Assembly: GCA_964478025.1 (NCBI GenBank)
Contig: CAYZGK010000016.1
Location: forward strand, 1 to 38,372
Reading direction: 5' to 3'
DNA length: 38,372 nt
From: UBA3700 sp964478025
GTDB taxonomy: Bacteria > Bacillota > Clostridia > Christensenellales > UBA3700
Part shown: positions 6,880 to 16,487 of the stretch, one piece after another
Layout: every line of letters begins with the position of its first letter
Position numbering within the stretch: the stretch's first letter is position 1
Position numbers and translations under genes: made by a program
Notes under the pieces: generated by a model
The model's database searches: none
What the model saw: only the letters and a program-made list of their open reading frames with translations
What the model was told of the DNA's origin: nothing

Positions 6880-7761
6880 ATGGCAGTTAATAGTATGACA
6901 GGTTATGGTAAAGGCATAGCAGAAAAAAACGGAATAAAAATTACTGTCGAATTAAAATCAGTTAATCATCGTTTTTTGGATCTTACAATTAAACTTCCAA
7001 AGATGTTATCTTTTTCAGAAGACGTTATAAGAAATACTTTAAAGTCAAGCTTTAATCGTGGTCATATAGATGTTTTTGTAAACTATGAGGACAATAGAGA
7101 AAATAAAACGGAAATTGCCTTTGATTATGACTTAATCAACGCTTACATTGAAGCTGGAAAGAAAATATCTTCAAATTTATTTATCCAAGATGATTTAACA
7201 ACAAGTAAAGTTTTAATGTTGCCAGATGTTGCTGTTGAAAAAGTTAAAGAAGAGGACGAACAAGTTTTATTAGACGTTTTAAAAGAAGCTTTAAATATTG
7301 CTTGTGAAAAAATGTCTATAATGAGAGCATCAGAAGGCGTTTTAATGCAAAATGATGTCTTATCTAAAATTTCAAATATAACAGCACTTGTATCTAAGAT
7401 AGAAGCAAAAGCTCCTAAGATGGTTCAAGAACATTTTGAGAAAGTTAGAGTTAGAGTTCAAGAAATGTTAAAAGATGTTGAAATTGATGAAGCAAGATTA
7501 TTATCTGAAGTTGCTTTATATGCAGATAAAGTTTGCGTAGATGAGGAAATACAAAGATTAAAGTCTCACATTGAGCATTTTAATGAGATTATGAGTAAGG
7601 GTGGTATTGTTGGAAAACAATTAGATTTCATTGTTCAAGAAATGAATAGAGAGGCAAATACTTGTGGAAGCAAATGTAACAATATTGAAATCTCAAATAA
7701 TGTTATCGCTTTGAAAAATGAAATAGAGAAAGTTAGAGAACAAATACAAAATATAGAGTAA
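6880..7761 (+). CDS. yicC: YicC family endoribonuclease-like protein
   Basis: The YicC/YloC family includes an endoribonuclease active in RNA turnover in E. coli. The N-terminal SMTGYGKG and ELKSVNHRFLDL segments are family signatures. The C-terminal GKQLDFIVQEMNREANTCGSK with its GSK ending is the DUF1732 part that holds conserved acidic residues. The length of 293 is typical. GAGG precedes the ATG with 7-base spacing. It heads an operon with gmk, rpoZ and coaBC, the standard Firmicutes order; the small Fe-S or RemA gene often found between yicC and gmk is absent. Confidence 0.93.
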   Translation: MAVNSMTGYGKGIAEKNGIKITVELKSVNHRFLDLTIKLPKMLSFSEDVIRNTLKSSFNRGHIDVFVNYEDNRENKTEIAFDYDLINAYIEAGKKISSNLFIQDDLTTSKVLMLPDVAVEKVKEEDEQVLLDVLKEALNIACEKMSIMRASEGVLMQNDVLSKISNITALVSKIEAKAPKMVQEHFEKVRVRVQEMLKDVEIDEARLLSEVALYADKVCVDEEIQRLKSHIEHFNEIMSKGGIVGKQLDFIVQEMNREANTCGSKCNNIEISNNVIALKNEIEKVREQIQNIE

Positions 7762-7773
7762 AAGGGTACTAGT

Positions 7774-8391
7774 ATGAAAAAGAAAGGTTTATTGGTTATA
7801 GTTTCGGGACCAAGTGGTGCAGGTAAAGGAACAGTGCTAAGTAGAGTAATGAGTAGTTACGAAAATTTAAAAGTTGCAGTATCTGCCACGACTAGAAAAC
7901 CAAGAGAAGGCGAAATAGATGGTGTTAACTACTATTTTAAGTCTAAAGAAGAATTTAAAAGGTTGATTGATGAAGATGCCTTTTTAGAATATGAATGTAA
8001 CTATGGCAATTATTATGGAACCTTAAAAAGTGAAGTAGTATCTAAGATAGAGCAAGGTAAAGATGTTGTTTTAGAGATAGATGTTAAAGGCGCTATGAAT
8101 ATAAAAAACAACAAATACCAAGATGCAGTAACTGTTTTTGTATGTCCAACTTCAATGGAAGTTTTACTTGAAAGATTAAAGGGACGTGGAACAGAAACAC
8201 CTGAGGCTTTAAAAATAAGAACAGACTCAGCTCTTGATGAAATTAAACAAGCAGATAAGTATGAGTTTGTTGTTGTTAATGATGATTTATCTGAATGTGC
8301 AGATGACATAATAGCTATTATTAAATCTCAAAAATGCACATCGAAAATAAATAAAGATTTTATACAAAACATAATTAACGGAGGTAAATAA
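7774..8391 (+). CDS. gmk: Guanylate kinase
   Basis: Phosphorylates GMP to GDP with ATP, for guanine nucleotide supply. The P-loop GPSGAGKGT is at residues 12-20. The GMP-binding part has the segments TTRKPREGE, GVNYYF and FLEYECNYGNYYGT. ILEID-type Asp is present as VVLEIDVKGA, and the lid has LKGRGTE. The length of 205 residues is typical of the family. It lies 12 bases after yicC, and its 3' end carries the GGAGGT ribosome binding site of rpoZ, so the genes are likely co-transcribed and coupled. Confidence 0.97.
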   Translation: MKKKGLLVIVSGPSGAGKGTVLSRVMSSYENLKVAVSATTRKPREGEIDGVNYYFKSKEEFKRLIDEDAFLEYECNYGNYYGTLKSEVVSKIEQGKDVVLEIDVKGAMNIKNNKYQDAVTVFVCPTSMEVLLERLKGRGTETPEALKIRTDSALDEIKQADKYEFVVVNDDLSECADDIIAIIKSQKCTSKINKDFIQNIINGGK

Positions 8392-8394
8392 ATT

Positions 8395-8598
8395 ATGATG
8401 ATCGATCCACCAATTGACAAATTAATTAAGAAAGCACCATGTAGATATGCTTTAGTATGTGGTGTAGCAAAGAGAGCTAAGGAATTAGAGACAAAGTACA
8501 AAGAAGAATTAGAAGCTTCTGGTATGAAGTCTATAAGTTTAGCAGCAAAAGAAATCTACAATGACGAATTAATTATTAAAGTAGACGGAAACAACTAA
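8395..8598 (+). CDS. rpoZ: RNA polymerase omega subunit
   Basis: A 67-residue protein of the RpoZ family that helps assembly of RNA polymerase beta'. The PPIDKLIKKAPCRYALV segment and the AKRAKELE helix match the family; the C-terminal helix with AAKEIYNDEL is typical of Firmicutes omega. A strong GGAGGT lies 9 bases before the first of two adjacent ATG codons. Omega genes are very often placed between gmk and coaBC, as here. Its stop codon overlaps the coaBC start by one base. Confidence 0.93.
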   Translation: MMIDPPIDKLIKKAPCRYALVCGVAKRAKELETKYKEELEASGMKSISLAAKEIYNDELIIKVDGNN

Positions 8599-9782
8599 TG
8601 CTAAAAGGTGAGAATATAATTTTAGGAGTAACGGGTGGTATCGCATGCTATAAATCATGCGAAATCGTTTCGCGTTTAAGAAAGCTTAATGCAAATGTTG
8701 ATGTTGTCATGACTAAAAATGCAACTGAATTTGTTCAGCCATTAACATTTGAAACGCTTTCTTCAAATCCTGTTACTTTTGATATGTTTGCACCTAAAAA
8801 AACTTATGAAGTTGAACATGTATCATTAGCAAAAAAAGCAAGTTTATGTGTTGTTGCTCCAGCAACGGCAGATATTATAGCAAAACTTGCTGAGGGAATT
8901 GCTGATGATATGTTAACAACTACAATGCTTGCTTTAAAATGTCCTGTACTTATCGCTCCAGCGATGAATACAAATATGTATGAAAATCCAATAACTCAAG
9001 CAAATATTGAAACATTAAAAAAGCGTGGCTTTATATTTATATCACCATGTGAAGGTAGACTTGCCTGCGGTGATGTAGGTGTCGGTAAAATGGCAGAGCC
9101 TATTGAGATTGTTTCAAAAATTGTAGAATTACTTAGACCTAAGCAAGACTTTAGCGGAAAGAAAGTTTTAATCACATGCGGAGCAACTAGAGAACCTATT
9201 GATGGCGTAAGATTTATAACAAACAAATCTTCAGGTAAAATGGGTATTGAAATTGCTAAAGCAGTCGCTAAAAGAGGCGGACAAGTATTTTTAGTTAAAG
9301 GACTTGTGTCTGTAGATATTCCAAATTACCTAACAAATGTTTATCCTGTTGAAACAACACAAGAAATGTTTGATAAAGTAATGGAACTTTACAAGGATTG
9401 TGACATTATTATAAAGGCAGCAGCACCTAGTGATTACAAACTTAAGGAAAAGTTTGAAAACAAAATAAAAAGTGAAACATTGACTTTATCTCTTGTTAAA
9501 AACAAGGATATAGCAAAAGAATTAGGTAAAGTTAAAGGGGATAGAAAATTAGTTATATTCTGCGCTGAAACACAAGATTTATTAGAAAATGCAAAGAAAA
9601 AACTAGAATCAAAAAATGCTGATTTAATTGTTGCAAATGATGTAACACAAAAAGGAGCAGGTTTTGATGTAGATACAAATATTGTGACTATAATAAACAA
9701 AAAAGGCGAATTAAAACCTTATCCAATAATGAAGAAAAGCGAAGTCGCAAATATTATTTTAGACGAAGTTAATTTATTATGA
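8598..9782 (+). CDS. coaBC: Phosphopantothenoylcysteine decarboxylase / phosphopantothenate-cysteine ligase
   Basis: A bifunctional coenzyme A enzyme that joins 4'-phosphopantothenate to cysteine (CoaB) and decarboxylates the product with FMN (CoaC). The N-terminal CoaC flavoprotein has GVTGGIACYK at about residues 10-19, VEHVSLAKKA with the catalytic His, PAMNTNMY and the substrate-clamp segment with ACGDVGVGKM. The C-terminal CoaB half starts near 190 (KVLITCGATREPID) and has FITNKSSGKMG and AAPSDYKLK. The length of 394 residues is usual. It starts on the last base of rpoZ and ends inside the priA start (ATGA overlap), so translation is probably coupled through the three genes. Confidence 0.96.
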   Translation: MLKGENIILGVTGGIACYKSCEIVSRLRKLNANVDVVMTKNATEFVQPLTFETLSSNPVTFDMFAPKKTYEVEHVSLAKKASLCVVAPATADIIAKLAEGIADDMLTTTMLALKCPVLIAPAMNTNMYENPITQANIETLKKRGFIFISPCEGRLACGDVGVGKMAEPIEIVSKIVELLRPKQDFSGKKVLITCGATREPIDGVRFITNKSSGKMGIEIAKAVAKRGGQVFLVKGLVSVDIPNYLTNVYPVETTQEMFDKVMELYKDCDIIIKAAAPSDYKLKEKFENKIKSETLTLSLVKNKDIAKELGKVKGDRKLVIFCAETQDLLENAKKKLESKNADLIVANDVTQKGAGFDVDTNIVTIINKKGELKPYPIMKKSEVANIILDEVNLL

Positions 9783-11968
9783 TTGCAAGAGTAATAATAG
9801 ATCAAAGTGCAAATCAGATAGATAGATTATTCGATTATGAAATCCCACAAAATTTAAATGTGCAAAAAGGCGATAGAGTAATTGTCCCCTTTGGTACAAG
9901 AGAAGTTAATGGTTTTGTTGTGGATATTGCTGAAAAATCCGATTATGAAACAAAACCAATAAAGTCTTTAATAGGCGATTATAAATGTATTAGTGAAGAA
10001 ATGTTACAACTAATGCATTATATGAGAAAAAGATTTTTTCTTAAGTATGTAGATATATTGAGACTCTTTTTGCCATCAGATTTACGTACTGGGAAAGTAG
10101 ATGACTTAGAAAGATATTTTGTTTCTTTAAATCCATCATTTAGTTTTGATGAGATAATGTCAAAAGTAAGTGCAAGAGCCGAGAAACAAATTCAAATAAT
10201 TGAAACTTTAAAAACCGGCGGAAAGTATTTAAGCGAACTTGATTTCCTATTTGGAAGTGGAGCTGTTAATGCACTTGTAAAGAAAGGTCTAGTTATAAAG
10301 GAACTAAAGAAAATAGATAGAGTTCCTATGAAGGATATAAAGGTCAATAAAAAAGAAGTTGATTTATCTCCTGATCAGAAAAATGCATTAAACACAATAT
10401 TTAATACGAAAAAAGATGTTGTTTTGCTTCATGGAGTTACAGGCTCTGGTAAGACTGTAGTTTATATGAATGCCATTCAAAGAGTATTAGATGAAGGGAA
10501 AACAGCAATTATGCTTGTGCCTGAAATTTCTCTAACACCTCAAATGTTAATGAATTTTAGAGGCGAATTTGGAGATAAAGTTGCAGTTTTACATAGTGCA
10601 CTTTCAAGTGGTGAAAAATTTGATGAATGGAAAAAATTGCTACAAGGTGATGCAAAAATTGTAGTAGGCGCTAGATCTGCTATTTTTGCTCCAGTTCAAA
10701 ATGTTGGACTAATTATTGTAGATGAGGAACATGATTCAAGTTATGTAAGTGAATCTAATCCAAGATATAGAGTACTTGAGGTTGCAAGATTTAGAGCAAA
10801 CTATAATAAAACCAAGGTTGTTTTAGGTTCAGCAACACCATCAATTGAATCATATAAAAAAGCTGTTGATGGAGAATATGAACTTGCAAGAATGCCTAAG
10901 AGAATTTCAGAGTGCGGTCTTCCTGAAATAAAAATTGTAGATATGAAACAAGAAGTTCTTCATGGAAATAATACAATGTTTTCAGTAGATCTTAGAAATA
11001 GACTTCAAGAGACTGTAAGTAAAGGTGAGCAAGCAATGCTTCTTATAAATAGACTTGGTTATTCATCACTTTTAAGATGTAGGAAGTGCGGTTATGTTCC
11101 AAAGTGTAAACATTGTGATGTAACACTTACTTACCATAAAACAGATGGAAAACTAAAATGCCATTATTGTGGCGCTGTTTATACAATGCTATCAGAATGT
11201 CCAGAGTGTCACTCACAAGCATTAGGCTTTGGTAAAATGGGTACTGAAACAGTTGTTGAGGGCGTTAAAAAATTAATACCTGATGTAAATGTTTTAAAAC
11301 TAGACTCTGAAACAAAAAGTAAGAAAAACGGAATGGCAAATGTCTTAAGAGACTTTGCAGATAATAAAGCTCAAGTTTTAGTTGGAACTCAAATGATAGC
11401 CAAAGGACATGATTTTGCAAATGTTACATTAGTTGGCTTAATAGATGCAGATTTAGGTCTATATCAACAAGATTACAGGTCTAATGAAAGAACATTCCAA
11501 CTTGTAACTCAAATGTCAGGAAGAGCTGGGAGAGCAGATAAAAAAGGTTATGTTGTACTTCAAACTTATTCACCATCAAATTATGTGTATAAGTTTGCCA
11601 TAGAACATAATTATGAAAAATTCTATAGAAAGGAAATAAATATAAGAGAAGTTACTCATTTCCCACCATTTGTTTCCATAATTAGAATAATTGCTACTCA
11701 TGAAAAAAATGAAAAAGTAAGAGAGGTAGCAAGAGAAATATATAAACTCGTAAGAGAAGAACATGAAAAGAATTCTCATATTTATTCGCTTGCAGGAATG
11801 GAAGCACCAATAAGTATGATACAAGATAAATATAGATATCAGATAGTTGTTAGAATATCAAAAGAGGATGAACTTGATACTTTAACCAAACTATACGATA
11901 TTGTAAGACAAGTAAAAATAGGCGATGTAAGTGTGTTTGTAGAGCAAGATCCACAAAGCATGATGTAG
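9779..11968 (+). CDS. priA: Primosomal protein N' (replication restart helicase PriA)
   Basis: Recognises stalled forks and D-loops and reloads the replicative helicase. The N-terminal 3'-DNA-binding domain contains DRLFDYEIP and VPFGTREVNGFVV. The helicase core has the Walker A motif GVTGSGKT near residue 222, the DEEH box, GSATPSIES and the QMSGRAGRADKKG motif VI. Two zinc-binding clusters lie in the helicase insert (CRKCG, CKHCD, CHYCG, CPECH). The length of 729 residues is usual. It starts 4 bases inside coaBC and is followed closely by def. Confidence 0.97.
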   Translation: MIARVIIDQSANQIDRLFDYEIPQNLNVQKGDRVIVPFGTREVNGFVVDIAEKSDYETKPIKSLIGDYKCISEEMLQLMHYMRKRFFLKYVDILRLFLPSDLRTGKVDDLERYFVSLNPSFSFDEIMSKVSARAEKQIQIIETLKTGGKYLSELDFLFGSGAVNALVKKGLVIKELKKIDRVPMKDIKVNKKEVDLSPDQKNALNTIFNTKKDVVLLHGVTGSGKTVVYMNAIQRVLDEGKTAIMLVPEISLTPQMLMNFRGEFGDKVAVLHSALSSGEKFDEWKKLLQGDAKIVVGARSAIFAPVQNVGLIIVDEEHDSSYVSESNPRYRVLEVARFRANYNKTKVVLGSATPSIESYKKAVDGEYELARMPKRISECGLPEIKIVDMKQEVLHGNNTMFSVDLRNRLQETVSKGEQAMLLINRLGYSSLLRCRKCGYVPKCKHCDVTLTYHKTDGKLKCHYCGAVYTMLSECPECHSQALGFGKMGTETVVEGVKKLIPDVNVLKLDSETKSKKNGMANVLRDFADNKAQVLVGTQMIAKGHDFANVTLVGLIDADLGLYQQDYRSNERTFQLVTQMSGRAGRADKKGYVVLQTYSPSNYVYKFAIEHNYEKFYRKEINIREVTHFPPFVSIIRIIATHEKNEKVREVAREIYKLVREEHEKNSHIYSLAGMEAPISMIQDKYRYQIVVRISKEDELDTLTKLYDIVRQVKIGDVSVFVEQDPQSMM

Positions 11969-11976
11969 GAGATAAT

Positions 11977-12420
11977 ATGGCACTTAGAGATATTGTAATA
12001 GATGGAAGTCCAATACTTAGAAAGAAATGTAGAGAAGTTGAAGTCTTTGATGAAAAACTTGCAACACTTTTAGACGATATGAAAGAAACTTTAAAAAAGG
12101 CCGATGGAGTTGGTTTAGCTGCTCCTCAAGTTGGACTTTTAAAAAGAGTTGTAATTATTTGGTATGAAGACTTTTATTTAGAAATGGTAAATCCTGTAAT
12201 TACAAAAACTTCAGGCTCACAAATTGGCCCAGAGGGATGTTTATCTGTTCCAGGTAAATCTTGTGAGGTTTTAAGACCAAACTATGTGGTTTGTGACTAT
12301 CAAACAAGAAAAGGCGAAAAGAAAACGATTAAAGTTAGAGATTTTATTGCAAGAATTTTCTGCCATGAAATAGACCACTTAGATGGTATTTTGTATTACG
12401 ATAAGGAATATAAAGGATAA
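11977..12420 (+). CDS. def: Peptide deformylase
   Basis: Removes the formyl group from nascent N-formyl-Met proteins. All three family motifs are present: GVGLAAP (residues 44-50), EGCLS (86-90, metal ligand Cys88) and HEIDH (130-134, two His ligands and the catalytic Glu). At 147 residues it is a compact type-1-like enzyme. A TAGGAGA ribosome binding site at the end of priA precedes the ATG. It overlaps fmt by one base, the classical def-fmt pair in which both genes handle formyl-methionine. Confidence 0.97.
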   Translation: MALRDIVIDGSPILRKKCREVEVFDEKLATLLDDMKETLKKADGVGLAAPQVGLLKRVVIIWYEDFYLEMVNPVITKTSGSQIGPEGCLSVPGKSCEVLRPNYVVCDYQTRKGEKKTIKVRDFIARIFCHEIDHLDGILYYDKEYKG

Positions 12421-13343
12421 TGAAAATAGTTTTTTTAGGTACTCCAGATTTTGCTGTTCCATCACTTCAAGCCTTGATTAATTCAAGACATGAAATTTTA
12501 GCGGTTGTAACTCAACCAGATAAAGAAAGAGACAGAAAGCAAGTAACTCCAACACCGGTTAAAGTTGAAGCCTTAAAAAACAATATAAAAGTTTTAGAAT
12601 TTAATAAAATTAGGATTGAAGGTGTTGAAGAATTAAAGAAATTAAATCCAGATATAATGGTAACTTGTGCCTATGGCCAAATTATTTCGCAAGAAATATT
12701 AGATATACCAAAATATGGCGTTATAAATGTTCATGGTTCACTTCTTCCAAAATATAGAGGTTCAGCTCCTATTCAATGGGCTGTAATTAAAGGAGAAAAA
12801 GAAACTGGTATAACAATAATGCAAACAGCTCTTGGAGTTGATAGTGGCGATATAATACTTCAAGAAAAGGTTGATATAAACAAAGGTGAGACTGCGGGTG
12901 AACTTTTTGATAGATTGGCTAAAATTGCGCCAAATGTACTTTTAAAGGCAATAGATCAAATAGAAAATGGAACTGCTACCTTTACAAAACAGGATGAATC
13001 AAAGGTTATTCATTTACCAATGTTAAAGAAGGAAGATGGCATTATTAATTGGAATGAAAATGCATTAGATATTGTTAATAAGATTTTAGGTATGAATCCA
13101 TGGCCATCTGCGTATACAAAATTAAACGATAAAATGTTTAAGATTCACAAGGCTGAAGTTTTAGATATGGAAGTATCTAACAAAAAGCCAGGTGAAGTAT
13201 TTTTATTAGATAAGAAAAATGCTGCAGTAATGTGTGGCGATAAAGCTATAAAACTTATTGAGATTCAACTTGAGGGCAAAAAGAAAATGCCTATAGATAG
13301 TTTCTTGGTTGGCTTTAATATAGATGGGGTTGTTTTAGGTTAA
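12420..13343 (+). CDS. fmt: Methionyl-tRNA formyltransferase
   Basis: Transfers the formyl group of 10-formyl-THF to Met-tRNAfMet for translation initiation. The N-terminal Rossmann-like formyltransferase fold begins with KIVFLGTPDFAVPSL. The folate and catalytic motif is NVHGSLLPKYRGSAPIQWA near residues 106-124, and the conserved Asp lies in GVDSGDI. The C-terminal OB-like domain begins near residue 205 (IINWNENALDIVNKI). At 307 residues it is of usual length. Its ATG overlaps the def stop by one base. Confidence 0.97.
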   Translation: MKIVFLGTPDFAVPSLQALINSRHEILAVVTQPDKERDRKQVTPTPVKVEALKNNIKVLEFNKIRIEGVEELKKLNPDIMVTCAYGQIISQEILDIPKYGVINVHGSLLPKYRGSAPIQWAVIKGEKETGITIMQTALGVDSGDIILQEKVDINKGETAGELFDRLAKIAPNVLLKAIDQIENGTATFTKQDESKVIHLPMLKKEDGIINWNENALDIVNKILGMNPWPSAYTKLNDKMFKIHKAEVLDMEVSNKKPGEVFLLDKKNAAVMCGDKAIKLIEIQLEGKKKMPIDSFLVGFNIDGVVLG

Positions 13344-13344
13344 T

Positions 13345-14565
13345 ATGAAGGATTTAGAGTTAAGCTTTGAGATTTTAAAGAAAATATATATAGAACAAGC
13401 TTATGCCTCATTAGAGCTTTCTAAGCGCTTAAAAGAAGCGGAAAATCCTAAATTTGTAACATCTCTTGTTTATGGAGTTTTAGAAAAAGATACAGAACTT
13501 GAATATTATATATCTAAGCTTGTTACTAAAAAGCCTAGAAATGTTGTAGTAATTATTCTAAAGATGGGAATGTACATTATTAAATATTTTGATTCAGTCC
13601 CAACTTATGCTGCAGTTAATGAAACAGTTGAGCTTTGCAATGCTGTTGGTAAAAAAGAAATAAAAGGTTTTGTAAATGCCGTTTTAAAGAAATTTTCCAC
13701 AACCAAGTTTAAAATGCCTAGTGATGATGTAACACTTATGTCTATAAAAACATCAACACCAATTTTCGTTACAAGAAAAATTATTAATCAATATGGCTTA
13801 GACAAAGCTGAAGCAATTTTAACAAAATCAAAGTTTGATTATGAACATATAAGAATAAATAAAAAGAAAACAACATTAAAGGAAATTGAGGATAAAATCA
13901 AAGATTTTATTCCAAGTACTGAAAACTCAATTTATGCAAAAAATGATAAAACAGTAAAAGATTTATATTCTGAAGGTTTAATTACAATTCAGTCTTTATC
14001 TTCAATGAAGTGTTGTGAAACTTTAGCTCCAAAGGATGGAGATAAAATATTAGATTTATGTTCAGCTCCTGGTGGCAAGTCTATGTATATGGCAGAACTT
14101 GCAAATGTTTCAATAGTTTCTTGTGATATTCATGATCATAGATTAAAACTTATTCAAAGCTATGCAAATAGAATGGGAATTGACTGCATTGAAATTAAAA
14201 AGAATGATGCTGAAAAAGAAAATAAAGACTTTATAAATATGTTTGATAAAGTTTTATGCGATGTTCCATGCTCAGGCCTTGGCGTCGCTTTAAAAAAACC
14301 AGATATTTATCTAAATATGTGTGAAAACGACATTATATCTTTAAGCAAGGTTCAAGCAAGAATTTTAGATACCGCATCAAAGTATGTTAAAAAAGGTGGA
14401 TTTATTGTTTATTCTACATGCACGATTTTAAAAGAAGAAAACCAAGATGTTGTAGAAAACTTCTTGAAAAAACATAAAAACTTTAAATCAATTGAAGAAA
14501 TTCAATTACTTCCAGATGGCAAAGGCCAAGATGGTTTTTATATTCATAAATTAAAGAGGCTATAA
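13345..14565 (+). CDS. rsmB: 16S rRNA (cytosine-5) methyltransferase RsmB
   Basis: Methylates C967 of 16S rRNA (E. coli numbering). An N-terminal NusB-like RNA-binding helical domain (about residues 1-130, with VPTYAAVNETVELC) is followed by an AdoMet-dependent methyltransferase domain. Motif I is DLCSAPGGKS near 237. The conserved DVPCSGLG is near 308 and the catalytic-Cys motif STCTI near 357. The family length is about 430-450, so this 406-residue version is slightly short. It starts two bases after fmt without a clear Shine-Dalgarno, suggesting coupling, and overlaps rlmN by one base. Confidence 0.95.
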   Translation: MKDLELSFEILKKIYIEQAYASLELSKRLKEAENPKFVTSLVYGVLEKDTELEYYISKLVTKKPRNVVVIILKMGMYIIKYFDSVPTYAAVNETVELCNAVGKKEIKGFVNAVLKKFSTTKFKMPSDDVTLMSIKTSTPIFVTRKIINQYGLDKAEAILTKSKFDYEHIRINKKKTTLKEIEDKIKDFIPSTENSIYAKNDKTVKDLYSEGLITIQSLSSMKCCETLAPKDGDKILDLCSAPGGKSMYMAELANVSIVSCDIHDHRLKLIQSYANRMGIDCIEIKKNDAEKENKDFINMFDKVLCDVPCSGLGVALKKPDIYLNMCENDIISLSKVQARILDTASKYVKKGGFIVYSTCTILKEENQDVVENFLKKHKNFKSIEEIQLLPDGKGQDGFYIHKLKRL

Positions 14566-15608
14566 TGCAACTTTTAGACTATTCATTACAAGAATTAATA
14601 GAAATTGTTAAAGGCTTAAATGAGCCTCAATTTAGAGCTAAACAATTGTATGAATGGTTACAAAAAGGCGCTCATTTTGATGAAATGAAAAATTTACCAA
14701 AGGCTTTTATAGAAAAATTAAAAAACGCTGGATATATAGATCAATCTATAAAAATTGAAGAAGTTTTAGAATCAAAAATAGATGGTACTAAAAAGTACAT
14801 TTATTCGCTTTATGATGGCAACGTAATTGAAGGCGTACTTATGAAATATAAGTATGGAAATACTATATGTGTATCAACGCAAGTTGGATGCAGAATGAAT
14901 TGTCAATTTTGTGCATCAGGACTTGATGGACTTATAAGAAATTTGACGCCAGGTGAGATTTTAGGTCAGGTAATTGCAGTAAATAAGGATAATAAAGTTG
15001 AGGGCGAAGATAGAGCTATAACAAACATTGTTTTAATGGGAAGCGGAGAGCCACTAGATAATTATGACAATGTTACAAAGTTTTTAACACTTGTAAATAG
15101 TAAAGATGGATTAAATATTTCTATGAGAAATATATCCTTATCTACATGTGGAATTTGTCCAAATATCTATAGACTTGCAGATGAGGGGTATCATGTAACA
15201 TTAACAATATCTCTTCATGCTCCAGATAATGATACAAGAGCTTTAACGATGCCTATAACGAAAAAATATAAAATCGAAGATATAATGAAGGCGGTTAGAT
15301 ATTATTTTGACAAAACGGGCAGGAGAATTGTTTTTGAATATGCTATGATAAATGGTAAGAATGATTCAATTGAACATGCTCAAACATTATCTAAACTTTT
15401 AAGAGGGCTGTCATGTCATGTTAATTTAATTCCTTTAAATTATGTAAAAGAAAGGGGATTGCATAGTGCAAGTCAAGATAATATAAAATCGTTTATGGAA
15501 ACGTTAGAAAAAAATAAGATAAGTTGTACAAAAAGAAGAACAATGGGCGCAGATATAGATGGTGCGTGCGGACAACTTAGAAGAAAATATTTAAATAAAG
15601 GTGAATAA
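14565..15608 (+). CDS. rlmN: Dual-specificity RNA methyltransferase RlmN (radical SAM)
   Basis: Methylates C2 of A2503 in 23S rRNA and of A37 in some tRNAs. The radical-SAM cluster motif CRMNCQFC has Cys109, 113 and 116. The SAM-binding GSGEPLDNY segment and RNISLSTCGI follow. The C-terminal methyl-carrying Cys is in GADIDGACGQLR (Cys335). The length of 347 residues is typical. It overlaps the rsmB stop by one base and is followed directly by the GTG start of rsgA. In many Firmicutes a PP2C phosphatase and a PASTA Ser/Thr kinase lie between rlmN and rsgA; they are missing here. Confidence 0.97.
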   Translation: MQLLDYSLQELIEIVKGLNEPQFRAKQLYEWLQKGAHFDEMKNLPKAFIEKLKNAGYIDQSIKIEEVLESKIDGTKKYIYSLYDGNVIEGVLMKYKYGNTICVSTQVGCRMNCQFCASGLDGLIRNLTPGEILGQVIAVNKDNKVEGEDRAITNIVLMGSGEPLDNYDNVTKFLTLVNSKDGLNISMRNISLSTCGICPNIYRLADEGYHVTLTISLHAPDNDTRALTMPITKKYKIEDIMKAVRYYFDKTGRRIVFEYAMINGKNDSIEHAQTLSKLLRGLSCHVNLIPLNYVKERGLHSASQDNIKSFMETLEKNKISCTKRRTMGADIDGACGQLRRKYLNKGE

Positions 15609-16487
15609 GTGCAAGTAAAAGGTCAAATCATAAAAGGAGTAGGTGGCTTATATACTATAAAGCTTGACAATAAAGATATTGTTAAGTGTAAAGCACGTGG
15701 AAAATTAAGAGCACAAGGTGATTTATATATTGGAGATATAGTGGAGGCTAGTGTAGATAAAAAGGGAGAAGGAGTTATTGAAAAAGTCTTTCCAAGAACT
15801 AGCAAAATGATTAGACCATATGTTTCAAATATTGATGGAATTATTATTGTTTTATCTCCTATTCCAGAGCCAAACTTTTTACTTGTAGATAAATTAATAA
15901 TAGGAGCAATTGCTCAACATATTATGCCTATTATTTGCGTTAATAAGCCTGATTTAGCCGGTTTCACAAAACTCGTGGAACAGGTAAAACACGACTACTC
16001 ATCTATGGCTAAAATACTAGAAATTGACGCACTTTCAGGAAAAGGAAGCGAAGAATTAAAAGCACTTGTAAAAGGAAAGTTCTATGCCCTATGTGGACAG
16101 TCTGCAGTTGGTAAGTCAACCTTTGTAAATAAGATGATAGGGAAAGAGGTTATGGAGGTTGGAGAACTATCTAAAAACGATAAGGGAAAAAATACAACAA
16201 GACATATTGAAATCATAACCCTTGAAGATGGAACTAAAATTGCTGATACTTGCGGATTTGAAAAACTTGAAATGCCGGTTTCTGATCCAAATGACTTAGC
16301 TTCATATTTTGTAGATTTTGATGAGTTTTTGCCTAATTGTAAATTTAAGATGTGTAGACATGTTGATGAGGAGGTTTGCGGCGTGAAAGCAGCGGTAAAT
16401 GCTGGATTATTGTCAAAAGATAGGTATGATAGATACCTACAAATATATAAAGATTCTTTAAAAAGGTGGAATAAAAGATATGATTAA
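15609..16487 (+). CDS. rsgA: Ribosome small subunit-dependent GTPase RsgA
   Basis: A circularly permuted GTPase that acts late in 30S assembly. An N-terminal OB fold (about residues 1-70) is followed by the permuted G domain: G4 NKPDL first, then the G1 P-loop GQSAVGKS (163-170) and G3 DTCGF (213-217). G3 is normally DTPGF, so Cys215 replaces proline. The C-terminal zinc knuckle has CKFKMCRHVDEEVCG with the Cys/His ligands. The start is GTG immediately after the rlmN TAA; no other in-frame start gives the full OB fold. The length of 292 residues is usual. It overlaps rpe. Confidence 0.95.
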   Translation: MQVKGQIIKGVGGLYTIKLDNKDIVKCKARGKLRAQGDLYIGDIVEASVDKKGEGVIEKVFPRTSKMIRPYVSNIDGIIIVLSPIPEPNFLLVDKLIIGAIAQHIMPIICVNKPDLAGFTKLVEQVKHDYSSMAKILEIDALSGKGSEELKALVKGKFYALCGQSAVGKSTFVNKMIGKEVMEVGELSKNDKGKNTTRHIEIITLEDGTKIADTCGFEKLEMPVSDPNDLASYFVDFDEFLPNCKFKMCRHVDEEVCGVKAAVNAGLLSKDRYDRYLQIYKDSLKRWNKRYD

